Shown: in pieces, positions 45,774 to 58,688 of the stretch | Numbering within the stretch: position 1 is the stretch's first letter | Layout: every line of letters begins with the position of its first letter | Assembly: GCF_963583255.1 (NCBI RefSeq) | Contig: NC_084804.1 | Span: 35,446,453 to 35,510,452 of the forward strand | Reading direction: 5' to 3' | From: Pyrus communis | Taxonomy: Eukaryota > Streptophyta > Magnoliopsida > Rosales > Rosaceae | DNA: 64,000 bases | The notes under the pieces: model-generated | What the model saw: only the letters and a program-made list of their open reading frames with translations | Database searches by the model: none | Told to the model about the DNA's origin: nothing | Made by a program: the position numbers and the translations under genes

Positions 45774-48700
45774 ATGAAGAGTACTTGGAGTGACAGTGAA
45801 TCTGATTCAGATTCGGAAAGTGAGATAGTTGCATTTGTGGGATTTGCAAATATCGATGATCTCGAGGAATCTGATAGCCAGGAGCTTGATGCTGATGAAA
45901 TACTTCAAAAATATAATGAACTTTATCATGTCTCTGTCAAAATTAGAAAGCATAGTTCTGATATGAAAGAAAAATTGAAAAATCTGGAAACTGAGAAAAA
46001 TAGGATTGAAACTGGGCTTCAATCTCGGTTGGTTGAACTTGAGAAAGAAAACAAGTCATTGACTTCACAACTTGAGGCTTCTAAAGAAAAAATCATAAGG
46101 TTAACCATTGGTGCGGAAAAGATTGACAAAATGCTCAGTATTGGAAAATCCAGTGGAGATAAAACTGGGTTGGGTTTTGATGGTTCCACTGATAGTTCTT
46201 CGGGAACAAAATTTGTGAAAGCTTCAGGTACGTGTGCTACACCTAAGACTTGTGTTCTTACTTGTCATGCTTGCGGTGAGGTAGGTCATATTCGACCTTT
46301 TTGTGACAAAAAATACTTGAATCATTCTGATAAGTTTTCTGTTGGTGCAGCGCGTACTCATCTCTCAAATCTCTTGAGAGAAGTGAATAGGTTGTCTAAA
46401 CTCGTTCATATTCCAAATTCATATTTGCCTAAGATGAAACTTGTGTGGAGAGAAAAGAAAAGGACTAAATCAGTGAATGAATCACAGTGCTGCTTACTGG
46501 CTCATTCTTCAATTGAGTCTAATAATTTCAAATGTTTTGTTGCCTTTACTGCCTTGGATTCTTTCAATTCTAACAAGTGGTATTTTGACAGTGGTTGTTC
46601 GAGGCATATGACAGGTGATAAACGTTGGTTTCATTCATTCTCAGATAAAAAGGTAAGAGGCACGGTGACCTTTGGTGATGGTAAGAAAGCCAAGGTCTCA
46701 GGTGAAGGTACTGTTAAAGCTCCTGGTTTACCTGCTTTGCATAATGTTTTACTTGTTGAAAACCTTACTGCAAACCTTATGAGTATTAGTCAACTATGTG
46801 ATGATTTTGGTAAGGTTATATTTGATGAAATTGAATGCATAGTGAGTACAAAAACTGGTGAAAAAGTCATTTGTGGACCAAGGTCTGATGATAATTGCTA
46901 TTGTGTTATGGCTAATGGTTTGAATGTTTGCTACAGGGTTGAAAACAATATCACTAATCTATGGCATCGAAGATTAGGACACATGAATTTTAGAGATCTA
47001 ATCAAAATTTCGAAGAAAGAATATGTAAGGGGGCTGCCCACATTAAGTGGAAAACAGGAAGGAGTCTGTGGTGATTGTCAAATAGGAAAGCAGACCAAAA
47101 GCTCACGCAGTCCCACCAACTTCTCATCCACATCAAAACCATTGGAACTTATGCATATGGACTTGGTTGGTCCAATGCAAACTCTAAGTTTGGGAGGTAA
47201 AAAGTATATACTAGTTCTTGTGGATGATTTCACTTGCTTTACTTGGGTTGCTTTCTTGCATGATAAATCTGAAGCATTTAAATCTTTCTCCGTTTTGTGC
47301 ATGAAAATTCAGAATGAAAAACATGATACCATCATTAGACTAAGGACGGATCATGGGACATAATTTGAGAATCATTTCTTTTCTGAATTTTGTGATGAAC
47401 ATGGCATTACACATGAATTTTCTGCTCCTATCACACCTCAACAAAATGGGGTGGTTGAAAGGAAAAATAGAGTCTTGCTTGACATGAGTAGAGTGATGCT
47501 TAATTCTGCAAATTTGGCAAAACATTTTTGGGCTGAGGCAATATGTTCTGCTTGCTATACTGCTAACAGAGTGTATTTAAGACCAAAGTCAAAAGCAACT
47601 CCTTATGAACTTTGGAAAGGGAAAAAGCCTAATGTGAGTCATTTGAGAGTCTTTGGGAGTACATGTTACATATACAAAGATAGGGAACATCTAGCTAAAT
47701 TTGACTCACGGAGTGACATTGGTATTTTTCTTGGTTACTCTCTAATTAGCAAGGCTTATAGGGTCTATAACACTCGAACTAAGGCTGTAATGGAGTCCAT
47801 AAATGTTGTGATTAATGATTCTAATTTGGAGCAGGTCAAGCAGATAAAGGATGATGATGATCTTACTGAAATGCAAACAGAAAGTAGAAGTGATCAAAGC
47901 TACTGCAGTGAATGATGCTTCAAGTATCCCAAACTCAGAAGACATTCATGACACATCATCTCAAACACTTAAAATTGGAGCTAAGCAAGTAAAAAGAGAT
48001 CACAAGCCTGAAAACATCATTGGGAAGCTCAATGATAAAATGAGAACTCGAAGTCAAGATGTTGAAGAAATAAGCTACTTGTGTTATGTCTCTCAAATTG
48101 AGCCAAAAAATGTCAAAGAAGCCATAGTTGACAATGATTGGATCTTAGCCATTCAAGAAGAGTTAAACCAGTTTGAAAGGAATGATGTTTGGTACTTGGT
48201 TCCACGGCCCAATGATGCAAATGTTATCGGTACCAAGTGGATTTTTAGAAACAAGACAGATGAGAAAGGGAATGTAATTCGCAATAAAGCTAGATTGGTT
48301 GCTCAAGGATACACTCAAGTGGAAGGTCTTGACTTTGACGAAACTTTTGCTCCCGTAGCAAAATTGGAATCAATAAGATTACTGCTAGCAATAGCATGCC
48401 ATCTCAGGATCAAGTTGTACCAGATGGATGTCAAAAGTGCGTTTCTGAATGGGGTGTTGCAGGAAGAAGTTTATGTGGAACAGCCAGCTGGATTCAAAGA
48501 TCATTTTCATCCTAATCATGTTTACCGACTGAAAAAAGCATTGTATGGTTTGAAACAGGCACCCCGGACTTGGTATGAGAGGTTGTCATCGTATCTGCTT
48601 CAAAATGGTTACACTAGAGGAGCAATTGACAAAACTATGTTTGTCAAGCGGGTTAAAAGTGATTTAGTTGTTGCTCAAGTTTATGTGGATGATATTGTGT

Positions 48701-49626
48701 TTGGTTCTACCTCCAATTTTCTAGTTTCTGAATTTACTAATATTATGAGTAATGAATTTGAAATGAGTATGTGTGGAGAGTTGAATTACTTTCTTGGTTT
48801 GCAGGTCCAACAACTTAAAGATGGCATGTTTCTCTCCCAAACAAAATATGCAAAGGATCTTGTCGCTAAGTTTGGTTTGGAAAGTGCCAAACCAGTAAGA
48901 AATCCTATGAGCACCACAGAGAAGCTTCACAAAGATCCTACTGGAGAACCAATTGATCAAACGTTGTATAGAAGCATGATAGGGAGTCTACTATACCTTA
49001 CTGCTAGTCGTCCCGACATCTCCTTTAGTGTTGGTGTTTGTGCTCGATTTCAATCATGTCCTAAACAATCACATTTGACTACTGTTAAAAGAATCATACG
49101 ATATGTAAGTGGCACTTTAAGCTTTGGAATTCATTACTCATTTGACTCAAATGTGGAAATTGTAGGATTTTCGGATGTAGATTGGGCTGGTAATATAGAT
49201 GATAGAAAAAACACTTCCGGCAGTTGTTTTTATCTGGGAAACAACTTAGTCGTGTGGCATAGTAAGAAACAAAATTGTGTCTCACTCTCCATCGCCGAGG
49301 CTGAATACATAGCTGCTGGCAGCTGCTGTACACAACTGTTATGGATGAAGCAGATGTTGTGTGACTATGGTATAGTGCAAGGTAAGTTGATAATTTTTTG
49401 CGATAACCAAAGTGCCATCAATATCTCAAAGAATCCTGTTGAGCACTCTCGCACAAAACACATTGATATAAGGCATCATTTTATTCGTGATCTTGTAGAA
49501 GATGATCTTCTTGCATTGGAATATATTCCCACTGATAAACAACTTGCTGATATCTTCACAAAACCACTGGATAATAATCGATATGAACATCTCAGACAAT
49601 CCATTGGTGTGTGCGCCATTGCCTGA
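45774..49626 (+). pseudogene. Copia pol: protease, integrase, reverse transcriptase, RNase H
   Basis: An acidic Ser-rich and coiled-coil region opens the frame, then a second CCHC knuckle (CHACGEVGHIRPFC). The protease block is WYFDSGCSRHMTG, and the GAG-pre-integrase block is LWHRRLGHMNF. The integrase core runs over HMDLVGPM to RLRTDHGT, where a TAA (47361-47363) replaces the expected Glu codon, then QQNGVVERKNR resumes. A shift near 47850-47915 moves to the RT frame: [22 protein letters not shown], the YVDDIVFGS catalytic block and RNase H ([28 protein letters not shown]), to the stop at 49626. All domains are present, but the polyprotein is cut by at least four lesions. Confidence 0.88.
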
Positions 49627-50771
49627 CTGTGTAGTTTTCAAATTGCCAGTAATGCATGTCTTTCGTCTGCATATGTGTCTTTCTATATATACATATATAT
49701 ATTTTTTAATCCCTCTGTGCTGCTACGATTCTTTTGATCTCAGATTGGATTACTATTATGGTTTCACTGCTCCATTAGAAATAAGGTGGTATTTTGTCTA
49801 TCGAGAACCTGACATTGCTCTTTTCTATTTTGTTTGTTTCAATTTCTCACTATCTCAAGTGTTTGTGGGGGTCCGAATTCATGTTCAATCATACCTTTCT
49901 GATTAGTGGGGCACTTACGCTAGTTTTTTTTTGTCCCCACTCTGGTTGACTATAAGCACTGAAAAAAAAAAAATGAAGTGAGTGCATGCAGTAGCAAGTT
50001 CAAAGTTGCCAGGCACACAACGAAGATATGTAAACGTCTCACCGTTGTGACAACCGCTAGCAATAAGGTGTCTCAAATAAACGATGCAAGGCACACAACG
50101 AGGATATGCAATCGTCTAAACGTTGTGACAACTGATAGCATCTGTGTCAATTCTTAGTTTGGTACTCTCATTTCATTGCTTAAAGAGAAATTTACAATAT
50201 GCTTAGAGTTTGGACAAAACAGTTGGTTTGTATGGGCTCTTTTGGTTTGTAAGGGGTGTTGACTATGGTTCCTTAATCCCACACTCTTGAGACACACTTA
50301 CACTTCCTCACACAAGTTGTTTTAAATTTCCATACTCTGTCCTTGTTTTCTAGTTCTTAAATTTCATCTTATCTCCTATGGTTTTAGTTAAACTAAATGG
50401 ATTATCCTGTATGCTGTGCCTAAGAGGAACTGGTACTGCACTTTGGGATTGGCATTCTATTTTTTATCTCATGCATATCTCTCTCTTTATCTACTTACTG
50501 GCAATTTGAACTACTACTTCTTGGCATGGCATACCTTCGCTATGTGATTTCTGATCCGCTGCATTTGATCTCTCTTGCTTGGTTATTTTCGTCTATATTT
50601 GGATTTCCCTTGACAAAAAGGGGGAGTAGTTATTGGTTGTTAGATTCTGGGGAAGAATACTATCTTTTGTGCTTCACCGGTATTTCGTGCATGTGCAGAT
50701 AAATGAAGTTCTCTGGCACGGTTGTTATTTTTTATTGGGGATTTTGTCTAGGAAATGCCAAAGGGGGAGAT
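49627..50771 (+). other. Non-coding tail of the young copia element
   Basis: No long ORF is present. A tandem duplication of about 75 bp lies at about 50008-50148 (GGCACACAACGA then CGTTGTGACAAC in each unit). The polypurine tract is at 50760-50770. SIRE-type elements often carry an env-like gene here; none is seen. Confidence 0.6.
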
Positions 50772-51630
50772 TGAAAGTGTATTTAAGTTTGGCTATTTCC
50801 TAGCAAATGTAAAGAGTCTGTAAGTTGATTATTCCTAGTCTTAGGATTTTTTTGTAACTTGCAAAGGTTGGAGTCTGCGTTAAATGAGGAGCCTGATTGA
50901 CCAAGATTGCAAGGCAAAGTTTTTTTCTGGTAAGAATCATTTGCATTCATTTAGGATTTGTTTTCCCTATTAAAGATTGATTAGGTGTGGGACTCTAGGG
51001 TTCTATTCAAATCAGAAAAGAGTCTTAAATAAGGAAGAGGTTTAAATAGGGCCAATCTATTTGTTTATTAGGGTTAATTGTAACCTAGTATATAAAGGGT
51101 TGCGCTGGTGGTTTAAATGGAGACCTTTTGCACGCTAATCAAATTGGGAGATTGTTTTATAAGGTCAAGGGGGAGAAACTAAAGGTAGTTAGGTTCTTAG
51201 TTTTATCGGGGTGATAATCTGAGAGCATAACATATCATTCATTCATTCATCATGGAACTTTGTGTAAGCTTCACTTGTGAGGAAGATCATCAACCTGCGT
51301 GAATCGGTGTTCATCCAAGAGAAGGTGAAGAGGACGTGTTCGACAAGACAAGAGTATTTGATCAAGCTTATGTTATGGTGTAAGAAAGTATCAATTGAGT
51401 CTTGTATAAGTCCTTGCGTTTTTCTTAGTGAAATTGGCTGTGTGCCTTGAGGTTTTTCTCTCTTGTGTGGAGGGTTTTTTCCTCGTGCGAGATTTCGTAC
51501 AAATACTTTGTCTTTGTTTATTTTCTCATTTTGTTGTGATTTAATTTTTAGTGTGAAGAACCAGGATTGAATCATATTTCAATCCTGCATATTGCTGTTT
51601 AACATTGATCCATCAAGGTTTGCAATTTCA
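50772..51630 (+). repeat. Right LTR of the young copia element
   Basis: The LTR is 859 bp and almost identical to the left LTR; I see about 7 base differences and no indel. Confidence 0.93.
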
Positions 51631-53068
51631 TTATTCCTAACAGTGTTTTCCCTGATCATGTTTTTAGACGTCGTTTTAGAATGCAACGAAGTTTGTTCGA
51701 TAAAATCATGAGTGCTGTTTGCAACCATGATCCATATTTTGTGCAAAAAGAGGATGCTTTTCATGTTCTAGGTCTTCTTCCTGAGCAAAAAATTACGGCT
51801 GCCTTGCGAATGCTTGCATATGGAGCATCTACAAATCAAGTGGATGAGATCGCAAGGATGGGAAAAACAACAGTTCTGGAGTCCCTGATGCGGTTTTGCT
51901 CTGCAATTGAAGCCCTCTACACCAATGAGTACCTTCGAAAACCCACGCCAAGGGACATGCGAAGGCTTCTGAGGAAGGGTGAGATGCGAGGTTTCCCTAG
52001 CATGATTGGAAGCATCGACTGCATGCACTGGACATGGAAAAACTGTCCAAGTGCGTGGCAAGGAGCTTATGGCGACAGAAAAGGAGCCAAAAGCATCATT
52101 TTGGAAGCGGTGGCTTCTTTTGATACATGGATTTGGCATGCTTTTTTTGGTGTTCCAGGAGCTCAGAATGACCTAAATGTCCTTGTCCAATCTCCAGTGT
52201 TTGACGAACTGCTACAAGGAAATGGGCCGAGATGCACATATTGGGTTAATGGTAATAAATACGAGGGACCATACTAACTTGCAGATGGTATTTACCCAAG
52301 GTGGTCAACATTTGTCAAAACAGTGCCACATCCGCAGAGTGAAAAAGAGAAACACTTCGCAAAGTGTTAAGAAGAGTGTAGGAAGGATGTCGAGCGTTGT
52401 TTTGGTATCCTGCAAGCTCGTTGGGCGATTGTCAGGGCTGCAGCTAGAATGTTTGATGTCGAGGCTCTTCGATCTATCATGATGACGTGTATTATTCTCC
52501 ACAACATGATTGTTGAAGACAAGTATGATTATGATGTCGTCGATGAATACGAGCCGGATCCGATGAACAACTCAAGAATACAAATCTACTATGCTCATGA
52601 CCGGACCGAAGATCCTGTGCAACACGAGCCGTTGGAACGGGATGGACGTTACAATGAATTGATCGTTCAGTGGTACACTTCATTGCAAAAGCCATACTGG
52701 CACATAACCCGCCAGAATGACTTGATTAACCACCAGTGGGGATTGCACGAAGGCGAAGATAATTAAAATAAGGCTTGTGGTTGAAGAATAAAGTGTATTG
52801 TTTTTTAAGTAATCTTATTTAGTGTGTTTTTTTTTTTTTTTTTTTTTTTAAGTTTATATGGTGAGGTTATGTAATTTTATTTGGTGTTTTTTTTTTAAAT
52901 GTTTATTTGGTGAGTTTATGTAATCTTATTCAAATATTTAAATAAAGTACAAAAATTACATAAGAAATTAATTAAAGTTCTAAAAATAAATAAGAAATTA
53001 AATAAAGTTCTAAAAATGTTAAGAAATTACATAACAAATTAAATAAAGTAGTACAAATAAATACGAAA

Positions 53069-54258
53069 TTATACAAAGTCTGTGGAGTTAGGATATGTGG
53101 TGCTAGGATCTTGGTTGCTTGGATTTCTGTAGCTGGAACCCCCTTGACTTGTTTCGGCATCTCTTGCACGCCTCATTCGCACGACATCTCTTTTTTCTGA
53201 TGTCCAAAAATATTTTGAATTCGGAGACAGTCCTACTAGAGACTTGTTCATAGTGTCACGATCTGCTTGAGCCATCCTTTCTTCTCTAAGCATCTCATTC
53301 TCTCGATGAAGTGCTTCTCTAATCATCTCGTTCTCTCGATTAACTATTTCTCTTTGTCTCTCAGCCGCCGCATCACGAGCCTCAGTAGCTACTATTATTG
53401 CTGCCATAACAATAGCTTTTTCCTCATCTCTAGCCTTTTCCCATGCCATGTTCAGTTCACCTTGGCGAGCAAGTTACTCCATATATTTAGTGTAGTCATT
53501 TTTGGAAGAACTACCTTTTTTCTTTGATGCCTTTTTACCTTGAGGCCTAAGGGACTGACGAGTCGGTTGGGTCTCTGGCACTTCTTTAGGCGTCCCTTCT
53601 GTGTCTTCAAATGTGTTGGCTTCTTGTTCGGCCGTGTCTGCTTCTGGCAAACTGTGTAGACCCATACCGTGCATGACAACTTCTGGACCGGTTGCCACAA
53701 TTTTGTATCTAGGGCAATCTTTGACAATTTGCCAACATTCCCATTTGTTGAATGACTTGTTACGGTTCTTTGCATTGTAGAATGCTTGTGCTTGTAGTGT
53801 CTATAAAAATGTGGGATAAGATAGTATTAAAAAATACAGGTGTAACACAAATAAATAAATTAAAATATTGATGGGCGTGGAATGCATATAAATTACATAA
53901 GAAATTACATAGAAATTGCATAAGAAATTAAATAAATTAAAATATTGATGTGGGTGGAATGCATATAAATAAATAAAAATATTGTTACCTGATTCGCTAA
54001 ACTTGTCCCACTACGCAGATTACCAAAAGTATGAGAGATGGTGTTTTTCCAACAAGTAAAGGATGCGTTGAGTTTTTTCCAACGACCTTGAAGACCTTGA
54101 CTAGATCTGGCATCTTTTCCATATACATCGCAAAACGATTTCATAATTTTACTCCACATTTCTCGCTTATCCATCTCATTACCCGTAATCGGGTCATGAT
54201 TAGTGTGAACCCAACATTCACACAATGTAACATCTTCAATGAGCTTCCACGAAGTCAT
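53069..54258 (-). pseudogene. Myb/SANT-like ORF of the PIF/Harbinger element
   Basis: Two exons: 54258-53989 (MTSWKLIEDVTLCECWVHT start; a trihelix-like Myb/SANT fold with W residues) and 53800-53069, with a clean intron (GTAACA...TATAG). The second exon carries the FNKWECWQIVKDCPRYK block, a Lys-rich stretch, and a charged helical region rich in Arg and Glu. In PIF elements this protein binds the terminal regions and works with the transposase. A TAA at 53476-53474 stops the frame, so this copy is broken once. Confidence 0.8.
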
Positions 54259-54429
54259 TTTTTTCTCTCAAAGTGTATAAAATATTCAACTGTAGAAAGT
54301 ATCGAAAGTTTTGAAAATATTGAAATGTGGTGTAAGGTGGAAGATGTGGGTTAGGTATTTATAGAAAAAAAAATTAAATTTTTAAATTTTTTTTGTATTT
54401 TTTAAAAAAAAATTTCACAAATTTTAATT

Positions 54430-54977
54430 AATTTTTAATAAATTTTAATGTTGTAATTAATATGGACCGTTGGATTTGAAAAATAATCAAATCCAACAGC
54501 CAACCAACTGCCACGTGGCCAACGGTCAAAATTCTGACCGTTGGGCCTTTTTTTTTTTTTTTTAAATTTTATTTTTGGTGAAAAAAACGTGGACCGTTGA
54601 TCTGTAATCGGACGATCCATTTTAAAAGTCAAATTTAAATTTTTTTTACCGTTGGAAATCCAACGGCCTACAAAAACTAGCCGTTGGAAATCCAACAACT
54701 CTGAGGAGGGCCACGTAGCCCTCATCTGTTGGAACACAAGTGGGCCTAAGACGCGGGCCCTGCCGCCTGCAACGCTGTCTCCTACTCGCGCCCAGTCGCG
54801 AGTGTTGTGCACGCGCCAGCCTTCTGGACCGGCTTCTGGGTTTGTCTGAAATGGGCTGGCCTGCTGCTTGGCTTAGACTGGATGCCAAGCTGTTTTGCGG
54901 TCTGGAGGGTTTGGACAAGGTGCCAGACCATGTTTTGGACTGGGTGCTGGGCAAGTCCACCTCCAGTGGAATTGCTC
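54430..54977. repeat. Right subterminal region of the PIF element
   Basis: Contains repeated CCGTTGGAAATCCAAC palindromes near 54650-54700, two CCACGTGG/CCACGTAG motifs (about 54511 and 54710) and a 20-base T tract. It ends at the right terminal repeat. Confidence 0.5.
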
Positions 54978-54980
54978 TTA

Positions 54981-55198
54981 GCGAAAGAAACCGAAAGAAA
55001 AGGTAGTATTTAACATTTAACCGCAAGTAAAAGTGTGTGCGTCACGTGCCAGCCAAACCTAACATTCTTCCTAGTTCTCAATTCTCTCTCCTTCAACGGT
55101 GGTTGGTCGTATCAACCGCTAATCTAATACGCTGTTAAAGACTATGCTGCTCCTCCTCCTTGTTCTTCTTCTTGTTCAAATTCTCGAGACAGAGAGTG
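54981..55198 (+). other. Promoter side of the VPS9-like relic
   Basis: About 220 bp between the PIF element and the first VPS9-like coding sequence. It includes a CT-rich stretch near 55073-55100. The PIF insertion lies within this presumed promoter. Confidence 0.45.
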
Positions 55199-57905
55199 AT
55201 GGCGGCGGCGGCGGTGGTTTTTTTGGCGGCAGTGCTCCTCTGAAACTGAATTGGTCCATTGCCAAAAGAGAGAACGGAGGGATCCTCGTCCTCTTCATCC
55301 TCATCCTCCTCATCCGCTATTTTCTACGACTTTCTCGATCGAATGCGATACCCTGCTTCCCTCGATCTCGTCCGATCTATCAAAAGGTACTGCCTGAAAC
55401 TTAAACCCTAATCAATGGAATCGAATCGAATCACCATTTAAATTGTTTGGTTTTATATTTGTTTCAGTTTTATCGTTTCCTTGTCGTTTTACGCGGCCAA
55501 CCCTGAAAGTGATGGCAAAAAGGTTCAGGAATTCTACGCAAAGATGGAAGATATTATTAGGGATCATCCTTTGTGGGCAGGTGCCACTGATGAGGAAGTC
55601 AATTGTGCAATGGAGATACTGTAACTCGCTCCTTGTTTGTTTCAATTCAAACACGGTGGACGAATTTGGTTCGGTCTATATTGGTCTTCTTAAGAATTTC
55701 AAAATTCGCTTCACCCAATAATCAGTTTCTCCTTACATCGCATCCCTTTTGGTTAACAAATTAAGGGAAGACAATGTAGAATGTACAACCAAATTATCAT
55801 TTTAACATGTGGAATATTGAGTTTGGAGTGTGTCTGCCTATGGCTACTGCAGGGTTTGGAGAAATATGTCATGACAAAGTTGTTTTCCCGGACCTTTGCT
55901 TCTTCACCCGAGGATGCAAAGATTGACCTTGAAACCTCGCACAAAATACACTTGCTGCAGACCTTCTTGAAGCCTGAGCATCTGGATATTCCAGTAGTTC
56001 TGCGCAACGAAGCTTCAGGGCTGGTGTGTGTGCTGCATTTGCACTGATTGTTGGAACTGCTGGCACTGCATTCCTTCTTAGTGCTTATTTAGTTCCATTT
56101 AGTTATGCTAATACAATGTTCTGTATATTGTTTGTCATTTTAGATTTAGTATTCATAGTTACAAGGTTATTCTATTATCTCTGTTTTACCAAGCGCTGTA
56201 GTAGAGGTCATTATATTAATTTGAAGGTGATGACTTCCAGCTAAATACTTGGTTGTTCTTAAATAAGTAAATCAACCATAAAAGACATGTCAATTAGGCT
56301 CACATTTTCACTTTTATCTCAATGATTATATTTCCTTGGAATACTGAATCAGGTTTAGTTTCGTAATTTTCGTTCCCAGCTCAGGACTGAATGTATTCAT
56401 CATGTATTTTGAACTTGAGTGATTGTGACTTCAGCAGACACATTTTCTTAGGATTAGTAGTCCTCAATTGCAATTCATTTTCCAGCAGAGCTGCTCTAAT
56501 TCTTTATTAATTATGTGCACCAAACAACAGCCTTGTTGCCCTGCCTGATACACAACGAAACTAACATATGAAAGAATGTGCATAGCATCAGACTTGAAAA
56601 CTCAAGCTAAATACATGTATATATACATATCTATGCAGTCACACTTTTTAAATCCTAACAGCGCCTTTTGATTTCAGCCATTTGCGATATTGATCATAAA
56701 AGGAATTTCTGCTTCTGCTCTTTCCTTTTGTTTTCCTTTGGAGGTGAATGTGTGGTTTGAGAGATAATAAATAATCTGAAAAGAAATTCTTTGGTAGGAA
56801 TTATTGCAGAGAATATTGGATAGTATCCTTCACCCCTTGAATGGATTGGTTTTATGAAGATGAATGGTCATCCAGAGAACTAGATTGTTATCTTTTATAA
56901 CTGCATTACTCAGCTTCTCTATTTTCCTTTTATTATCAATTTAGAGTTGTAAATTGTTTTTATTTGATATAAAAATGTTGTACTTATTCCTTGTAAGAAC
57001 CAAGGACTAGCCACAACTTCTCTCTTTTCTACTCAGCTTGCAGAAAAAGAATTGCGGAAAATCAATGCCTTCAAAGCCCATTGTTGCAAAGTCATTAACA
57101 ATCTGTTGCTGAATGCATCAATGTCAGAGAATCATGTATTAGCAGGAGCTGATGACTTCCTTCCTGTCCTTATATATGTCATGATCAAGGCAAGCTTCCC
57201 TTGGTAATAAGCCATTCTGTCAATCGTGCCAGTTTTAATTTTTCAGATTTTAACAGTGTGAGGTCACATCGTACATGCCTAAAGATATTTGGTTTTATTA
57301 CCTCATTTGTTTGGTTCTGGAGTGTGTTAAATGTTAATTTTTTTTCCTTACTATTGATTGCCTTGTCAGCATCATCAGAGTGTTTTAGTTGGTCATAAGG
57401 TGTCAATTGGTGTTCATAGTCGTTTTGTGTTATCTAAGTAAGATATTTTATTTGATGCTAGTTGTTGATCAATCATTTTCATGTTTTATAAGAAGTGCTG
57501 TGTTAGCTGTAAAGCTTGATTTCCATATGCTACATCACTATTTACTAACTCTTTCAGCTTTGCACTAACAGGTCAATCCTCCACAGTTGCATTCCAACCT
57601 CAAATTTATTCAGTTATATCGAAGGCAGACAAAACTTGTGTCGGAACTGGCTTATTACTTCACCAATCTTGACTTGGCCAAAACATTTATTTTTGAGTTA
57701 AATGCTAAATCTATTTCTATTGATGAAATTGAATTTGAAAAGAGTATGCAAGCTGCAAGATTGACAATAATGCTACAGAAAAGGGCACCACGCACACTTT
57801 GGAAGAAATGACAACCTCACAAGGCCAGACAGATCCTGGTTCATCAGCGGCATCACATTATAAAGGAAGAAGCGGTAAGGTTCAAACTATAACTCATTTT
57901 CCTAA

Positions 57906-58224
57906 CCCTATGTTTGGATGAGGAACTTTCAAAGTCTTCAGGAACTTTTAAAGTCTCAAGGAACTTGAGACTCAATTGTTAAAAATGCATGAGAAGAAGC
58001 ACTACCAATTAACTGCTAGAGCAATACAAAGCTACTACTAAAACACTACAAATGCACTACAAAGACGCTAAACAAAAGACTTCCAAATGACACCTTTCAA
58101 GGAGCCATTCGAAAGTTGTCTCAAATGTATTGCATTTAGTTATTTTGAAGTCTCTCTATTTAAATTCCTAAAAAATTTGCCCTTAGATCCATGGAACTTT
58201 AAAGTTCCTCATCCAAACGCACCA
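57906..58224. mobile_element. Tourist-like MITE, 319 bp, in a VPS9 intron
   Basis: The two ends share an inverted GTTTGGATGAGGAACTTT core (left CCCTATGTTTGGATGAGG; right end read on the other strand TGGTGCGTTTGGATGAGG). TAA flanks both sides (57903-57905 and 58225-58227). It lies in the intron between exons 5 and 6. Confidence 0.7.
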
Positions 58225-58688
58225 TAAATGTTACATTTTCGTCAGTCCTTAATTTTGAGGTGTTTGCATTAATCAACACTGCCTGATAACTTTAAGGCCT
58301 CGTTTTGGATTGGACTGGGTTGGTTTGCATAATTCACTAGATTCTATGTATGTTGAAGCAAGAAAATGAATATCAACTTGAAAATCTTGCCCAAGTTGAA
58401 GTTAGAAGATGGATTAGTTATGTAGGGAACTAATCCATTCCAATCCTACCAAGCTAGAAGGGAAGAGTTACGTTCATGAGGCATGACTAATCAATGATCT
58501 ACCTTCGTTGCATAAAGTATGTAATTGAATGAGGATATCTATTTCAACTTGTGATTCATTCACAACCTTGATTCCTTATCTTGGTAATCCAATATTAGTT
58601 TGGCTTTGTTTGCTGCATTGGATTGGATTGGGTTAGATGAATTTCAATGTATAACGGTGTGCAAACAACAAAATAATATATCACTTGC

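Larger units (their letters stand above)
43856..51630 (+). mobile_element. Young Ty1/copia retrotransposon (SIRE-like), full length
   Basis: LTRs 43856-44714 and 50772-51630 are both 859 bp and open TGAAAGTG and close TTTCA. TTATT flanks them (43851-43855 and 51631-51635). A polypurine tract (AAAGGGGGAGA) lies just before the right LTR, and a primer-site-like TTAGCACCAGAGC follows the left LTR. By eye the LTRs differ at only about 7 positions. Gag and pol occupy 44771-49626, and a 1.1 kb non-coding tail follows. The gag type, long LTR and long tail suggest SIRE/Maximus, by inference. Confidence 0.93.
43580..52766 (+). pseudogene. PIF/Harbinger transposase, split by a copia element
   Basis: The N-terminal part (43580-43825, MSSSRRVYKQLQEQQKR, then an acidic and Arg-rich stretch) ends in a TGA, but the frame goes on to the insertion point at 43855. 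It resumes after the copia element at 51636 with the DHVFRRRFRM block of this family. The catalytic triad is visible: Asp in GSIDCMHW, Asp in GAQNDLNVL and Glu in DVERCFGILQ. Nonsense codons lie at 43823-43825, 52275-52277 (after EGPY) and 52368-52370, and the C-terminus ends at 52766. The gene encodes a nuclease-type DDE transposase (plant_transp / HARBI1-like) and is dead here. Confidence 0.88.
42870..54977. mobile_element. PIF/Harbinger transposon with a nested copia element
   Basis: The left terminal repeat GAGCAACTCTACCCC and the right end read on the other strand, GAGCAATTCCACTGG, share a GAGCAA-TC-AC pattern. TTA flanks both sides (42867-42869 and 54978-54980). Three-base TTA duplications, a DDE transposase and a Myb-like second ORF are the PIF/Harbinger signature. 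The transposase gene runs + and the Myb-like gene runs -, converging near 53 kb. Without the copia insert (43856-51630 plus 5-base duplication) it would be about 4.3 kb. Both genes carry stops, so this copy is not autonomous. Confidence 0.88.

Noticed and set aside
55144..55404. 86-codon hydrophobic ORF, possible signal-anchor protein
   Set aside because: It overlaps the first VPS9-like exon in a different frame. Its Leu-rich start comes from CT-rich leader sequence.
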